From Saprospiraceae bacterium (GTDB taxonomy: Bacteria > Bacteroidota > Bacteroidia > Chitinophagales > Saprospiraceae): DNA of 10,618 nucleotides. Position numbers and translations under genes: made by a program. Below are positions 1-7,105 of the stretch, piece by piece. Below the pieces are notes generated by a model that saw only the letters and a list, made by a program, of their open reading frames with translations, ran no database searches and had not been told where the DNA came from. The stretch spans positions 1 through 10,618 of the forward strand of contig JADZFI010000361.1 of NCBI GenBank assembly GCA_020850025.1. Direction: 5' to 3'. Each line of letters starts with the position of its first letter. The first letter of the stretch is position 1.

Positions 1-8
1 GGGGGGAA

Positions 9-1442
9 TTAAATCCTGGTGGCCGATTCGGTGATGATCTCGTTGAAGTCACCCCTTCTTAATCGATCCAATACTGCGCGTTTCATGGGGTCGCGGTAGA
101 AGAGGTTCATGGTTTCGAAAGGTATAATCTTTTTGTCGTCCGGACTCACAATGTGCACGCAGGATTTTTTGATGGCCCGCACATCAAAGTCGTAGGCATC
201 AATGAAGCGCATGATGATGATCCGGAACAGGTTTTCATAGCCGAGGTTGGGGGCGCTCACCTGTGGCAGGCAGCACATGAGGCTGTGGTTGAGTTCGTTG
301 GTGGCGCACTCTACGGAATTGCCGGTGCTGAACAGCTGTACCATGTGTTGATGCAGGCGCTCATCCTGTTCATACACAATGGTGTTGCGGGAGTTGTCGA
401 GTATGTCCTGAGGGTTGATAAAACGGGTGAGCGGAAACACTTCTCCGTCTATCTTCAGGGCATAGGCCATGGCCAGGGCATCAGGGTTGCAGGGCACTGG
501 TATGATGTCTTCCGACTGAAAAACCGGCGCCTGGCGCAAAATCTCCTTGCGCACCTGTGTCAGGGTGATCCGATCGGTAGCCGGATTGAAGCCCTCCACG
601 CGCCCGGCTATCTGGGTAGGCTGGAAGGTGACCCCGCGCACGCAACGCTGTTTCAGGGCAAAGTCTATGATGGCTCCGATTTCCTGGTCGTTCAGGCCTT
701 TTTGTAATGTCACGACCAGGGTGGTGGAGAGGTTGAACCGGTTGAGGTTTTCGAGTGCTTTCATGCGCACCTCCAGCAGGTTTTCGCCGCGCAAACATTC
801 CAGCACCTTCGGCTGAAGGGAATCGAATTGCAGGTAAATCTCAAAATCCGGCATGTACGAGGCCAATCGCTCCACAAAAGCGGGGTCTTTGGCTATCCTA
901 ATGCCATTGGTATTCAGCATCAAATGCCGGATAGGCTTGCGCTTGGCAATGTCCAGGATCTCGAAAAATTGCGGATGTACCGTAGGCTCTCCACCACTGA
1001 GTTGCACTACGTCGGGCTGGCCTTCATTGGCTACCACCAGATCCAGCATGGCCTCTATCTCCTCCAGTGTGCGGTGCCGACCATGGTGGGGCGACGACTC
1101 TGCGTAGCAGGTAGGGCAAGTGAGATTACAGCGATCAGTTACTTCTACAATGGTCAGGCAGGAATGTTGCTCGTGGTCCGGACACAAGCCACAATCGTAC
1201 GGGCATCCGTAATGGGTGCGGGTATTGAATTTTTGGGGCATTTCGCTCCGCTTGGCGTAGTTGCGGGTGCTGCGGTAATATTCCACATCGTCCGCAATCA
1301 GCACCTTCTCCGCCCCATGCTCCGGGCATCGTTTGAGCATCCATACCTGATCGTTTTCAAACACGATTTTGGCATCCACCCTGCGCAGGCACTGGGAACA
1401 GAGGCTCAGGGTGAAATCGTAGTAAACATAGGGTCTTTCCAT
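9..1442 (-). CDS. Radical SAM enzyme of the MJ0619 / tetraether synthase (Tes)-like family
   Basis: A 477-residue protein with the radical SAM signature C105-x3-C109-x2-C112 in the context DRCNLTCPTCYA, followed by the SAM-binding GGEP at residues 150-153. Ahead of the core are C15-x2-C18 with C39, resembling a rubredoxin-like metal site, and the block GCPYDCGLCPDH (80-90) with C95. That block, placed directly before the radical SAM motif, is the hallmark of COG1964, which holds methanogen MJ0619 (a methylase in methanopterin synthesis) and archaeal Tes (joins lipid tails by C-C bonds). Later cysteines in PVPCNPD (C318), C390-C391 and SCVHI (C428) could bind auxiliary Fe-S clusters; this is inferred from the family. 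The protein is cytosolic, with no signal peptide. ATG at 1440-1442 and TAA at 9-11 make it complete. It starts 5 bp after the CapA-like gene and is probably co-transcribed with it. The family call is firm; the substrate is unknown. Confidence 0.85.
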   Translation of the reverse strand: MERPYVYYDFTLSLCSQCLRRVDAKIVFENDQVWMLKRCPEHGAEKVLIADDVEYYRSTRNYAKRSEMPQKFNTRTHYGCPYDCGLCPDHEQHSCLTIVEVTDRCNLTCPTCYAESSPHHGRHRTLEEIEAMLDLVVANEGQPDVVQLSGGEPTVHPQFFEILDIAKRKPIRHLMLNTNGIRIAKDPAFVERLASYMPDFEIYLQFDSLQPKVLECLRGENLLEVRMKALENLNRFNLSTTLVVTLQKGLNDQEIGAIIDFALKQRCVRGVTFQPTQIAGRVEGFNPATDRITLTQVRKEILRQAPVFQSEDIIPVPCNPDALAMAYALKIDGEVFPLTRFINPQDILDNSRNTIVYEQDERLHQHMVQLFSTGNSVECATNELNHSLMCCLPQVSAPNLGYENLFRIIIMRFIDAYDFDVRAIKKSCVHIVSPDDKKIIPFETMNLFYRDPMKRAVLDRLRRGDFNEIITESATRI

Positions 1443-1447
1443 GGCGC

Positions 1448-2647
1448 TTAAATCTTCAATTCCTTGTATTTCATACGCTTGCGCAAGCCGTCGGCAAATT
1501 TTGCCATGGAACTTTGCGCAGTGAGCGGCATGCCGGGCACGAGTTTGTCATTTTGCTCCACCCTTGAAATCGGCAGGGCATAAAAGGTGCTTTTGCCTGC
1601 GGCATTCTTATGGATATAACGCCAGATGGGGATGATGCCGTGTTCGCCCAGACGCACTTGTGGGTTACCCTTGTTTTTCAACAGATCTACCTGGAACAAA
1701 ATGCCGCCATCGGTATTGGGTTGTTGCTGATTGGAAATGAAATTGCCCAGGGAATACACCACCAGGGCTTCTTTTTCGCTGCCGTCGGGCATGGCAACGC
1801 GTTCCATCCGGATGGGCTGCACCACGTGCGGGTGCGACCCGATCACCATATCTGCCCCGTTTTTGATCAGGAATTTGGCCTGTTCGCGTTGCACGGCATT
1901 TTCGGTGAGCTGGTATTCCAGGCCCCAGTGCATCACCACGATGATGAAATGCGGCTTTCGCGCGCGCGCCTCCGCGAGGTCGGCGGCCATTTGTTCGTTG
2001 TCTATCAGGTTGACCACCGTTGGCGCTTCTGTGGGTACGCCATTTGTGTCGTATGTGTAGTTGAGCAGGGCAATTTTAAATCCGTTTTTATAGATCATCA
2101 ACGGATACAAGGTGCTGCGGTCGCGGATATCTTTGAAGGTGCCGGTTTGTAAAAAACCTTCCTTGCGCAATACCTCAATGGTGTTGACCACCCCGGGGCC
2201 GCGGGCGTCGTTGGAGTGGTTGTTGGCCGTTACAAGCAGGTCGAATCCGGCGCTTTTCAGGGCTGAAGCAAGAGCATTCGGGCTGCGGAACATGGGATAA
2301 CCCGTGTAAGGCGGCTTGCCGGGAAGGGTAAGCTCCAGGTTGCCAATGGCAATATCAGCCTGCTCCAGTATGGGTTTGACGTATTTGAAACAAGGCGTGT
2401 AATCGTACTGATCCTTGGCCGTCATCGCGCTCGTGATCTGCGGAGCATGCCCCATGATATCGCCGGCAAAAATGAGTCGCAGGGTATCGGTTTGGGCAGA
2501 AAGGGTAAGGCCGAATAGTAATAGTAGCGTTACGACTGACGACTTACGATGTACGATGTACGACTTACGATTTGCGACTTGCGATGTACGATTTGCGACT
2601 GACGACTGACGATTTGGGATTTGCAACTTATAAAACAGGTGGTGCAT
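1448..2647 (-). CDS. Secreted CapA-family (poly-gamma-glutamate synthesis type) protein
   Basis: A 399-residue protein read from the ATG at 2645-2647. After the signal peptide it has the CapA (PGA_cap) metallophosphatase-like domain: LIFAGDIMGH (58-66), GNLELTLPG (102-110), TANNHSND (140-147), MHWGLEY (239-245), GSHPHVVQP (270-278) and YSLGNFISN (298-306). The Asp, Asn and His residues in these motifs form the presumed metal site. CapA homologues act in the envelope, in polyglutamate export or in polymer and phosphate-ester chemistry; the substrate here is unknown. The signal h-region VVTLLLLFGLTLSA (38-51) is preceded by an unusually long basic n-region. Its period-7 residues (NRQSSVA, NRTSQVA, NRKSYIV) are encoded by a 7-bp tandem array. 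There is no in-frame ATG, GTG or TTG between the array and the h-region, so the array must be translated. ATG 2678-2680 is an alternative start. Anything upstream of that is repeat-derived sequence. No capB or capC lies nearby. Confidence 0.85.
   Translation of the reverse strand: MHHLFYKLQIPNRQSSVANRTSQVANRKSYIVHRKSSVVTLLLLFGLTLSAQTDTLRLIFAGDIMGHAPQITSAMTAKDQYDYTPCFKYVKPILEQADIAIGNLELTLPGKPPYTGYPMFRSPNALASALKSAGFDLLVTANNHSNDARGPGVVNTIEVLRKEGFLQTGTFKDIRDRSTLYPLMIYKNGFKIALLNYTYDTNGVPTEAPTVVNLIDNEQMAADLAEARARKPHFIIVVMHWGLEYQLTENAVQREQAKFLIKNGADMVIGSHPHVVQPIRMERVAMPDGSEKEALVVYSLGNFISNQQQPNTDGGILFQVDLLKNKGNPQVRLGEHGIIPIWRYIHKNAAGKSTFYALPISRVEQNDKLVPGMPLTAQSSMAKFADGLRKRMKYKELKI
2531..2628. repeat. 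Heptanucleotide tandem array inside the CapA-like gene
   Basis: Fourteen consecutive 7-bp units fit the pattern (T/G)(A/G)CGA(C/T)(T/G), for example TACGACT, TACGATG, TGCGACT and GACGACT, with slight decay in the last two units (TGGGATT, TGCAACT). Because 7 is not a multiple of 3, three units encode seven residues, giving the heptad peptide repeat NRxSxVA in the signal-peptide n-region. Gain or loss of one unit would shift the reading frame. Confidence 0.9.
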
Positions 2648-2713
2648 GGAGGAGCGTTGGATTTTATGGAGTATGGTCATTTTAACAGCAAAGAAAGTCA
2701 GATTTGGGGGATA

Positions 2714-2832
2714 TTTACCGCAGAGGCGCAGAGGGTTTATTTTTACCGCAGAGGCACAGAGGCGCAGAGAGTTTATTTTTACCGCAGAGGCGCAGAGGCG
2801 CGGAGAAATGGCCACTGCCTCTGCGGTAAAAA
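2714..2832. repeat. TTTACCGCAGAGGCGCAGAG repeat cluster with terminal hairpin
   Basis: Three direct copies of a roughly 34-36 bp unit built on TTTACCGCAGAGGCGCAGAG (beginning at 2714, 2736 and 2772), then one inverted copy of the core at 2817-2832. The last direct copy and the inverted one form a perfect 16-bp inverted repeat (2776-2791 and 2817-2832) with a 25-nt spacer. It begins one base beyond the stop of the phospholipase-like gene. Either strand's RNA would begin with a U run and end with an A run, so it is not a normal intrinsic terminator. The cluster fills much of the space upstream of the CapA-like gene. The same core reappears in the inverted repeat at 7106-7227. Confidence 0.88.
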
Positions 2833-2833
2833 A

Positions 2834-4174
2834 TCAATGATCCTCCGCCCGGCCCAGTATCCGGCCCTGATCAAATGTTTTTCGCAGTTCTTCCTCTTCC
2901 TTGCGCTCGGCCTCGCTTTTCTGGGGCTTGTCGAGTTTGGAAAGGTCGGGTTCTCCGGCATCCACCCAGGCAGTGTACCAGGAGCAGCTCACCGCATGGA
3001 TGGCAGCACGAAGTCGGCGCTCGATCATGCCGTTAAGCGATTCCTGATAGGCGGCAGCAAAATCGCGGCAGGGGGTTACCACCATGGTGCCCAGGCGCAT
3101 GTCGGGACACATTTGCCGGTCCTGAGGGAAGCTCCGGCGCAGGGCTCTTTCAAAACTCAACACGCTGTCTACCAGTTCATGGGAATCAAAAACAGCCTGC
3201 CAGAACCAATCCTCTGTGCGTTCAATGTATTCGGGTTTGCCCACAAAATAATCGTAAGTGTCGTCGGCAAAAAGCTCGGGGATGCGACTCTCCCAGAATC
3301 CGTGGATTCCGTGCTGCCCGGTTTTTTGTCCGTTGTAATTGCTCGTGGTATGCAGTGGCACGTGCGCATCGCCGATGTAATGACCTATATCGGCGGCCAG
3401 TTTCAGGATGCGCCGGCTGTCGCGCTGCCGGAAAGCTTCCGTGAGCTGGCGTTGCATGCGCTGCAAATTCCAGGGCAAAACGCCGTGCTCCGAGAGGTGC
3501 TCGCGATAAAATGCAGCCACCGGTTTTTCCGTCCGGCCCATAAAATCCAGGAAACTGAGCAGGGAGTCGACCGGTATGGTTTCATCGTCGGTATAAAAAC
3601 GCGAGAGCACCTGCCGGTTGAACCAGTGTTTGTAATCCCGTTGCCAAACTGCTTGTAAGGGCTTTTTAGCGCCAAACAACAATGAGGTATCGCCTCTGGC
3701 ATTCACCATCCAGATATCGGTATTGGCCAGCATGGCATCCAGCCATTGTCTTGGGAGTTTATCAAAAGGCGGCTCTCCGTATTGGTCCAAATCAATGTAA
3801 TGCCGGGGCCCTTCGTGCTTGCTGGCGTACCGGCGCATATCGGGATCTACGGCATGATCAGTGAGGTAATCAATATTGGGTTTGAAAAACACCATCATCT
3901 CCGGGGGCAGCGTGAGAGTAGCCAGCCGGTTGATGCGTTTGTGCGCGAAGAATCCCCAGTCGGGGTGGGAGCAGGAGTGGTGGGTTTGAGGGGTTTGAAG
4001 GGTTTGATGGGTTTGAGGGGTAGGGGCGACCCTTGTGGTCGCCCACGCTCTTTGGGTTTGATGTATGGGCGGGTTTAGCCGCCCGTTTGGCAAAGCATAT
4101 TTAGGGGGGAGCAGGTGAGCACTGGTAAGGCAAAGCAGCAGCAGGCAAGCGGGCACAAATAACCGGAGGACCAT
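2834..4174 (-). CDS. Secreted zinc-dependent phospholipase C / S1-P1 nuclease-type protein
   Basis: A 446-residue protein read from the ATG at 4172-4174, which gives a good signal peptide (VLRLFVPACLLLLCLTSA, 2-19). All ligand positions of the trinuclear zinc fold are visible: W73-x4-H78, D110, H125, H265-x3-D269-x5-H275 and H291-x3-E295. The spacings match Bacillus phospholipase C and P1 nuclease; E295 corresponds to the Glu seen in phospholipase C. The enzyme probably hydrolyses phosphodiesters outside the cytoplasm; lipid versus nucleic acid substrate cannot be decided. In the family the amino group of the Trp binds zinc, so it must be the mature N-terminus. Here about 50 residues (25-72) separate signal peptide and Trp. 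They are rich in Q-T-P/H repeats and encoded by tandem and inverted repeats. They are either a propeptide, as phospholipase C has, or a disruptive insertion. The C-terminus is charged (residues 410-446). Longer upstream starts would bury the signal peptide. TGA at 2834-2836. Confidence 0.82.
   Translation of the reverse strand: MVLRLFVPACLLLLCLTSAHLLPPKYALPNGRLNPPIHQTQRAWATTRVAPTPQTHQTLQTPQTHHSCSHPDWGFFAHKRINRLATLTLPPEMMVFFKPNIDYLTDHAVDPDMRRYASKHEGPRHYIDLDQYGEPPFDKLPRQWLDAMLANTDIWMVNARGDTSLLFGAKKPLQAVWQRDYKHWFNRQVLSRFYTDDETIPVDSLLSFLDFMGRTEKPVAAFYREHLSEHGVLPWNLQRMQRQLTEAFRQRDSRRILKLAADIGHYIGDAHVPLHTTSNYNGQKTGQHGIHGFWESRIPELFADDTYDYFVGKPEYIERTEDWFWQAVFDSHELVDSVLSFERALRRSFPQDRQMCPDMRLGTMVVTPCRDFAAAYQESLNGMIERRLRAAIHAVSCSWYTAWVDAGEPDLSKLDKPQKSEAERKEEEELRKTFDQGRILGRAEDH
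3982..4026. repeat. 9-bp tandem repeat in the phospholipase-like gene
   Basis: Four units of GGGTTTGAN (3982-3990, 3991-3999, 4000-4008, 4009-4017) followed by a decayed fifth; an isolated copy recurs at 4053-4061. At 9 bp the repeat keeps the reading frame and encodes Gln-Thr-Pro/His/Leu triplets between the signal peptide and the catalytic Trp. Confidence 0.85.
4024..4084. repeat. Two GC-rich inverted repeats in the phospholipase-like gene
   Basis: GGGCGACC (4024-4031) pairs with GGTCGCCC (4037-4044) across 5 nt. GGGCGG (4067-4072) pairs with CCGCCC (4079-4084) across 6 nt. Both are short strong stem-loops in the coding sequence of the linker after the signal peptide. They look like small repeat elements that landed in the gene and stayed in frame. 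Confidence 0.75.
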
Positions 4175-4328
4175 CGAACGTTTTTTTGGGATGAAAGATA
4201 GTGCGATCTGACGAATTGTATAAACGTGAAATTCGGGATTGTGCAACAGGTAATCCTTCCTCCAAAAGTTTGAAACTACCCAAAAGTTAATTTCCTTTAC
4301 CCCTGAATACAAGGCAAAACGAACGTCT
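4175..4328. other. Divergent intergenic region
   Basis: 154 bp between the divergent phospholipase-like and sugar transporter genes, which must hold both promoters. On the minus strand TTGCAC, 18 bp, TATACA reads like a sigma70-style pair before the phospholipase-like gene, but it lacks the Bacteroidota TTTG ending. No exact TAnnTTTG is seen in either direction. No repeats or operators stand out. Confidence 0.35.
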
Positions 4329-5600
4329 ATGCAGCAAGCTTCTACTAAAAACAGTCAATACCTGTACCAGCTGACCATTATCGGGGTAATGTTTTTCATT
4401 TTCGGGTTTGTAACCTGGCTGAACGGCACCCTTATTCCTTTTTTGAAACTGGCCTGCGAACTGGATACGCTTCAGGCGCTTTTTGTCACGTTTGCCTTTT
4501 ACATCAGCTATTTTTTCCTGGCGCTTCCTTCTTCCAAAATTCTGGAAAAAACCGGCTTCAAAAACGGCATGGCCTGGGGCCTGCTGGTCATGGCGCTGGG
4601 CTGTCTCATCTTTATCCCGGCCGCCAATGCGCGCTCTTTCCCGCTGTTTTTAACCGGACTGTTCGTTCAGGGCATGGGTTTGGCGCTGTTGCAAACGGCC
4701 AACAACCCGTACATCAGCATTATTGGCCCGATTGAAAGTGCGGCACAGCGCATCAGCATCATGGGCATCTGCAACAAGGTGGCCGGCATACTCAGTCCGC
4801 TCATTCTCAGCAGTATTGTGTTAAAAAATGCCTCAGCCATTGAAACGGAAATCACCAACGCCACAGACGCTGCAGTGCGCAGTCAATTGCTCGATGAGCT
4901 TGCCGGCCGCGTGGTGATGCCTTACATGGTGATGGCGGCCGTACTCGCCGTTTTGGCCCTCATGATACGCCGCTCCTCCCTGCCGGAAATTGACACTTCT
5001 GCGGAATCAGTAGAAGAAGGAAACACGCCGCTTTCTGCCGGCCGCACGCATGTGTGGCAATTCCCGCACCTGGTGCTGGGCGCCCTGGCCATCTTTGTGT
5101 ACGTAGGGGCAGAGGTAATGGCAGGCGACGTGATCGGGGTGTACGGCAAATCGCTTGGGTTCAGCCTGGATCAGACCAAATACTTCACCACCTTCACGCT
5201 GGGGGCCATGCTGCTGGGCTATATCCTGAGCATTTTCCTCATTCCGAAATACATAGCCCAGCAAAACTTTTTAAAATATTCTGCCGTGCTGGGATTGGTG
5301 CTCACCGTGCTCACCTACTTCACCACAGGCTCCACGGCGGTTAGCTGCATAGCCCTGCTGGGCCTGGCCAACGCAGTGATGTGGCCGGCCATTTTCCCGC
5401 TGGCCATCAACGGACTCGGACGCTTTACCCAAGTGGGTTCGGCCTGGCTGATCATGGGTATTGCCGGGGGAGCGCTCATTCCGCAAGCCTACGGATTGCT
5501 GGAAAGAAGCATGGGGTATCAGTCAGCATTCCTGCTGCTGATGGCGCCTTGTTATCTGTATATCCTGTATTATGCCGTAGCGGGGTACAGACCCCGGTAA
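4329..5600 (+). CDS. Sugar MFS transporter, FucP/GluP (fucose-glucose-galactose:H+ symporter) family
   Basis: A 423-residue inner-membrane protein with about 12 hydrophobic segments, starting at ATG 4329-4331. The opening FFIFGFVTWLNGTLIPFLK (22-40) and LLQTANNPYISIIGP (120-134) are typical of the Bacteroidota sugar MFS group near Escherichia coli FucP and Brucella GluP, which import a monosaccharide with a proton. In E. coli FucP the second motif carries a Glu important for proton coupling; here a Gln (122) occupies that place, which as far as I recall is usual in the GluP-like branch. A central loop with an acidic stretch (about 214-235) joins the two six-helix halves. The C-terminal half has LGLANAVMWPAIFPLAING, also characteristic. 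The true sugar cannot be read from sequence. It is the only plus-strand gene, diverging from the phospholipase-like gene across 154 bp and converging on pheS with 3 bp between stops. Confidence 0.9.
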   Translation: MQQASTKNSQYLYQLTIIGVMFFIFGFVTWLNGTLIPFLKLACELDTLQALFVTFAFYISYFFLALPSSKILEKTGFKNGMAWGLLVMALGCLIFIPAANARSFPLFLTGLFVQGMGLALLQTANNPYISIIGPIESAAQRISIMGICNKVAGILSPLILSSIVLKNASAIETEITNATDAAVRSQLLDELAGRVVMPYMVMAAVLAVLALMIRRSSLPEIDTSAESVEEGNTPLSAGRTHVWQFPHLVLGALAIFVYVGAEVMAGDVIGVYGKSLGFSLDQTKYFTTFTLGAMLLGYILSIFLIPKYIAQQNFLKYSAVLGLVLTVLTYFTTGSTAVSCIALLGLANAVMWPAIFPLAINGLGRFTQVGSAWLIMGIAGGALIPQAYGLLERSMGYQSAFLLLMAPCYLYILYYAVAGYRPR

Positions 5601-5603
5601 AGA

Positions 5604-6635
5604 CTACATTGCTGACGCGAACTGGCGCAAAAAGCGCACATCGTTCTCGAACAACAGACGGATATCGCCAATTTCGTACAAACGGAGTGCCTGACGCTCT
5701 ATGCCCATACCGAAGGCAAAACCACTGTATTTTTTGGAATCAATACCGCAGTTTTCCAATACCTGAGGATCCACCATGCCGCATCCCAGAATTTCCAGCC
5801 AGCCGGTTCCTTTGGTAAGGCGATAGTTTTTTTCGGTATCCGTACCCAGCCAGATATCCATTTCCGCAGAGGGCTCTGTGAAGGGGAAGAAAGAAGGGCG
5901 CAAGCGGATCTTCGGGGCGCCGAACATCTCCTGTGCGAAGAACAGAAGCGTTTGCTTCAAATCGGCGAAGGATACGCCTTCGTCAATATAGAGTCCTTCC
6001 ACCTGGTGAAACTGGGCATGTGAGCGGGTGGAAATGGTTTCGTTGCGATACACCCGGCCAGGTGCAATGATTCGAATAGGCGGCTTGCGGTTTTTCATCA
6101 CACGCGCCTGCACGGGCGAGGTGTGTGTGCGCAGGAGCATACCCGGGGCGTCTACCACGTAGAACGTGTCCTGCATATCGCGGGCAGGGTGGTCTTCCGG
6201 GGTATTCATGGCGGTGAAATTGTGCCAATCGTCTTCAATTTCTGGGCCATCTGCTACGCTGAAACCCATGCGGGTAAAGATCTCAATGATGCGGTTCATG
6301 GTTACCGCTACCGGGTGACGAGAGCCGAGGGGCATGGGTTCGCCCGGGGCGCTGAGGTCGATGGCGCTGCCTGCAGCGCTTTGCGCCTGAGCTTCGAAGA
6401 CCTCTTTCAGAGAATCGTGTTTGGTTTCGGCCTCCTGTTTCAGCCGATTCATGAGCTGCCCGTAATCGCGTTTGCGCTCGTTGGGCACACTGCGCATTTC
6501 CTCCATCAGACCCTTTATCAGGCCTTTGGTACCGAGATATTGAATTCTGAATGCTTCCAGCTCGGCGGCGTTAGCTGGAGCTTGTGCATGGATGTCGGCT
6601 AATACCTGCTCCGCTTTTTCGAAAATATCAGACAT
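5604..6635 (-). CDS. pheS: Phenylalanine--tRNA ligase alpha subunit
   Basis: A 343-residue protein, the normal length for bacterial PheS, which pairs with PheT as an alpha2-beta2 enzyme charging tRNA-Phe in the cytosol. An N-terminal helical tRNA-binding arm (1-90) has the familiar YLGTKG (33-38). The class II catalytic core follows: motif 1 around HPVAVTMNRIIEIF (107-120), HTSPVQAR (171-178), motif 2 APGRVYRNE (191-199) with HAQFHQVEG (206-214), and motif 3 GFAFGMGIER (305-314). Ala307 in GFAFG is the residue that limits the size of the amino acid side chain in E. coli PheS, and it is wild type. ATG at 6633-6635 with no Shine-Dalgarno; an octamer repeat lies 13-44 bp upstream. No pheT is in the window. 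Its stop is 3 bp from that of the sugar transporter, leaving no room for a separate terminator. Confidence 0.97.
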   Translation of the reverse strand: MSDIFEKAEQVLADIHAQAPANAAELEAFRIQYLGTKGLIKGLMEEMRSVPNERKRDYGQLMNRLKQEAETKHDSLKEVFEAQAQSAAGSAIDLSAPGEPMPLGSRHPVAVTMNRIIEIFTRMGFSVADGPEIEDDWHNFTAMNTPEDHPARDMQDTFYVVDAPGMLLRTHTSPVQARVMKNRKPPIRIIAPGRVYRNETISTRSHAQFHQVEGLYIDEGVSFADLKQTLLFFAQEMFGAPKIRLRPSFFPFTEPSAEMDIWLGTDTEKNYRLTKGTGWLEILGCGMVDPQVLENCGIDSKKYSGFAFGMGIERQALRLYEIGDIRLLFENDVRFLRQFASAM

Positions 6636-6647
6636 GGTGGTGGGTTA

Positions 6648-6679
6648 GTGTTTTGGTGTTTTGGTGTTTTGGTGTTTGG
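6648..6679. repeat. 8-bp tandem repeat upstream of pheS
   Basis: Three exact GTGTTTTG units and a fourth GTGTTTGG. The array lies 13-44 bp before the pheS ATG, so it is in the pheS leader or promoter. In the mRNA it reads as CAAAACAC units, an unstructured CA-rich leader. Confidence 0.85.
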
Positions 6680-6706
6680 GTGGGGCAAATTTCCCACTTT
6701 ATTCCT

Positions 6707-7090
6707 TTACTGAGGGGGCTTTTCCGACTTCTTTTTCCCGGATGTTTTTTTGGCCTGTGTTTCCTGCACCCGAAACCTCACGATCTTGCGAATGAGCTCG
6801 AGGGGAAGGGGCTTATCCAGGGGGAATTGGACCGAGCCTTTGCCCGCCTTGTAGGGCGACAGCTCCTCCGCAAATTCTGTCATGCCACTGGGGGTGGGAT
6901 ACAACCCGATGTGGTGCTTGAAAGCGGCAAAGTGCACCAGATTACCGTTCTGGATAAAAGTGGGGATACCGTACTTGATGTCCTCCGAAGCCTCAGGCGC
7001 TTCATCGCGTATGAGATTTCTGACCAGCTCCAGCAAGTCTCTCACTTCCTCCGGTTGGGCGGAAATATAGTCGTCGATTTTATTGGTCAT
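6707..7090 (-). CDS. DUF1801 (YdhG-like) domain protein
   Basis: A small 127-residue cytosolic protein. The opening IDDYISAQPEEVRDLLELVR, the central EDIKYGIPTF (36-45), the HIGLYPTP block (60-67) and PLELIRKIVRFRVQE near the C-terminus are the recognisable pattern of DUF1801, a compact alpha/beta fold related to YdhG and to the frataxin-like/YjbR group. The biochemical function of the family is not established; some members have been linked to iron or to stress responses. The last 15 residues are lysine-rich (KKTSGKKKSEK) and probably disordered. The start ATG at 7088-7090 has no Shine-Dalgarno. It lies between the large inverted repeat upstream and pheS 71 bp downstream; read-through into pheS is possible but not shown. 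Confidence 0.85.
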   Translation of the reverse strand: MTNKIDDYISAQPEEVRDLLELVRNLIRDEAPEASEDIKYGIPTFIQNGNLVHFAAFKHHIGLYPTPSGMTEFAEELSPYKAGKGSVQFPLDKPLPLELIRKIVRFRVQETQAKKTSGKKKSEKPPQ

Positions 7091-7105
7091 GATTTGTTGA
7101 TATTT

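Noticed and set aside
828..1451. Plus-strand open frame opposite the radical SAM gene
   Set aside because: It is a shadow of the coding sequence with conserved cysteine motifs on the other strand.
2531..2628. CRISPR array
   Set aside because: Units are 7 bp with no spacers; there are no cas genes. The same applies to the other arrays in the window.
2648..2815. Continuous upstream extension of the CapA-like frame to 2815
   Set aside because: The added residues are LCASAVKI repeats encoded by the CAGAGGCG cluster, and they would place some 90 residues before the signal peptide.
2621..3658. Long plus-strand open frame opposite the phospholipase-like and CapA-like genes
   Set aside because: It spans a repeat cluster and the antisense of conserved zinc-site motifs, has no family features, and the minus-strand genes explain the sequence.
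4269..4295. Promoter TTTG ... TAATTTCC for the sugar transporter
   Set aside because: The spacing is 15 bp and the -7 element lacks the final TTTG, so the match is too weak.
5601..5603. Terminator between the sugar transporter gene and pheS
   Set aside because: Only 3 bp separate the convergent stops; no stem-loop was recognised there.
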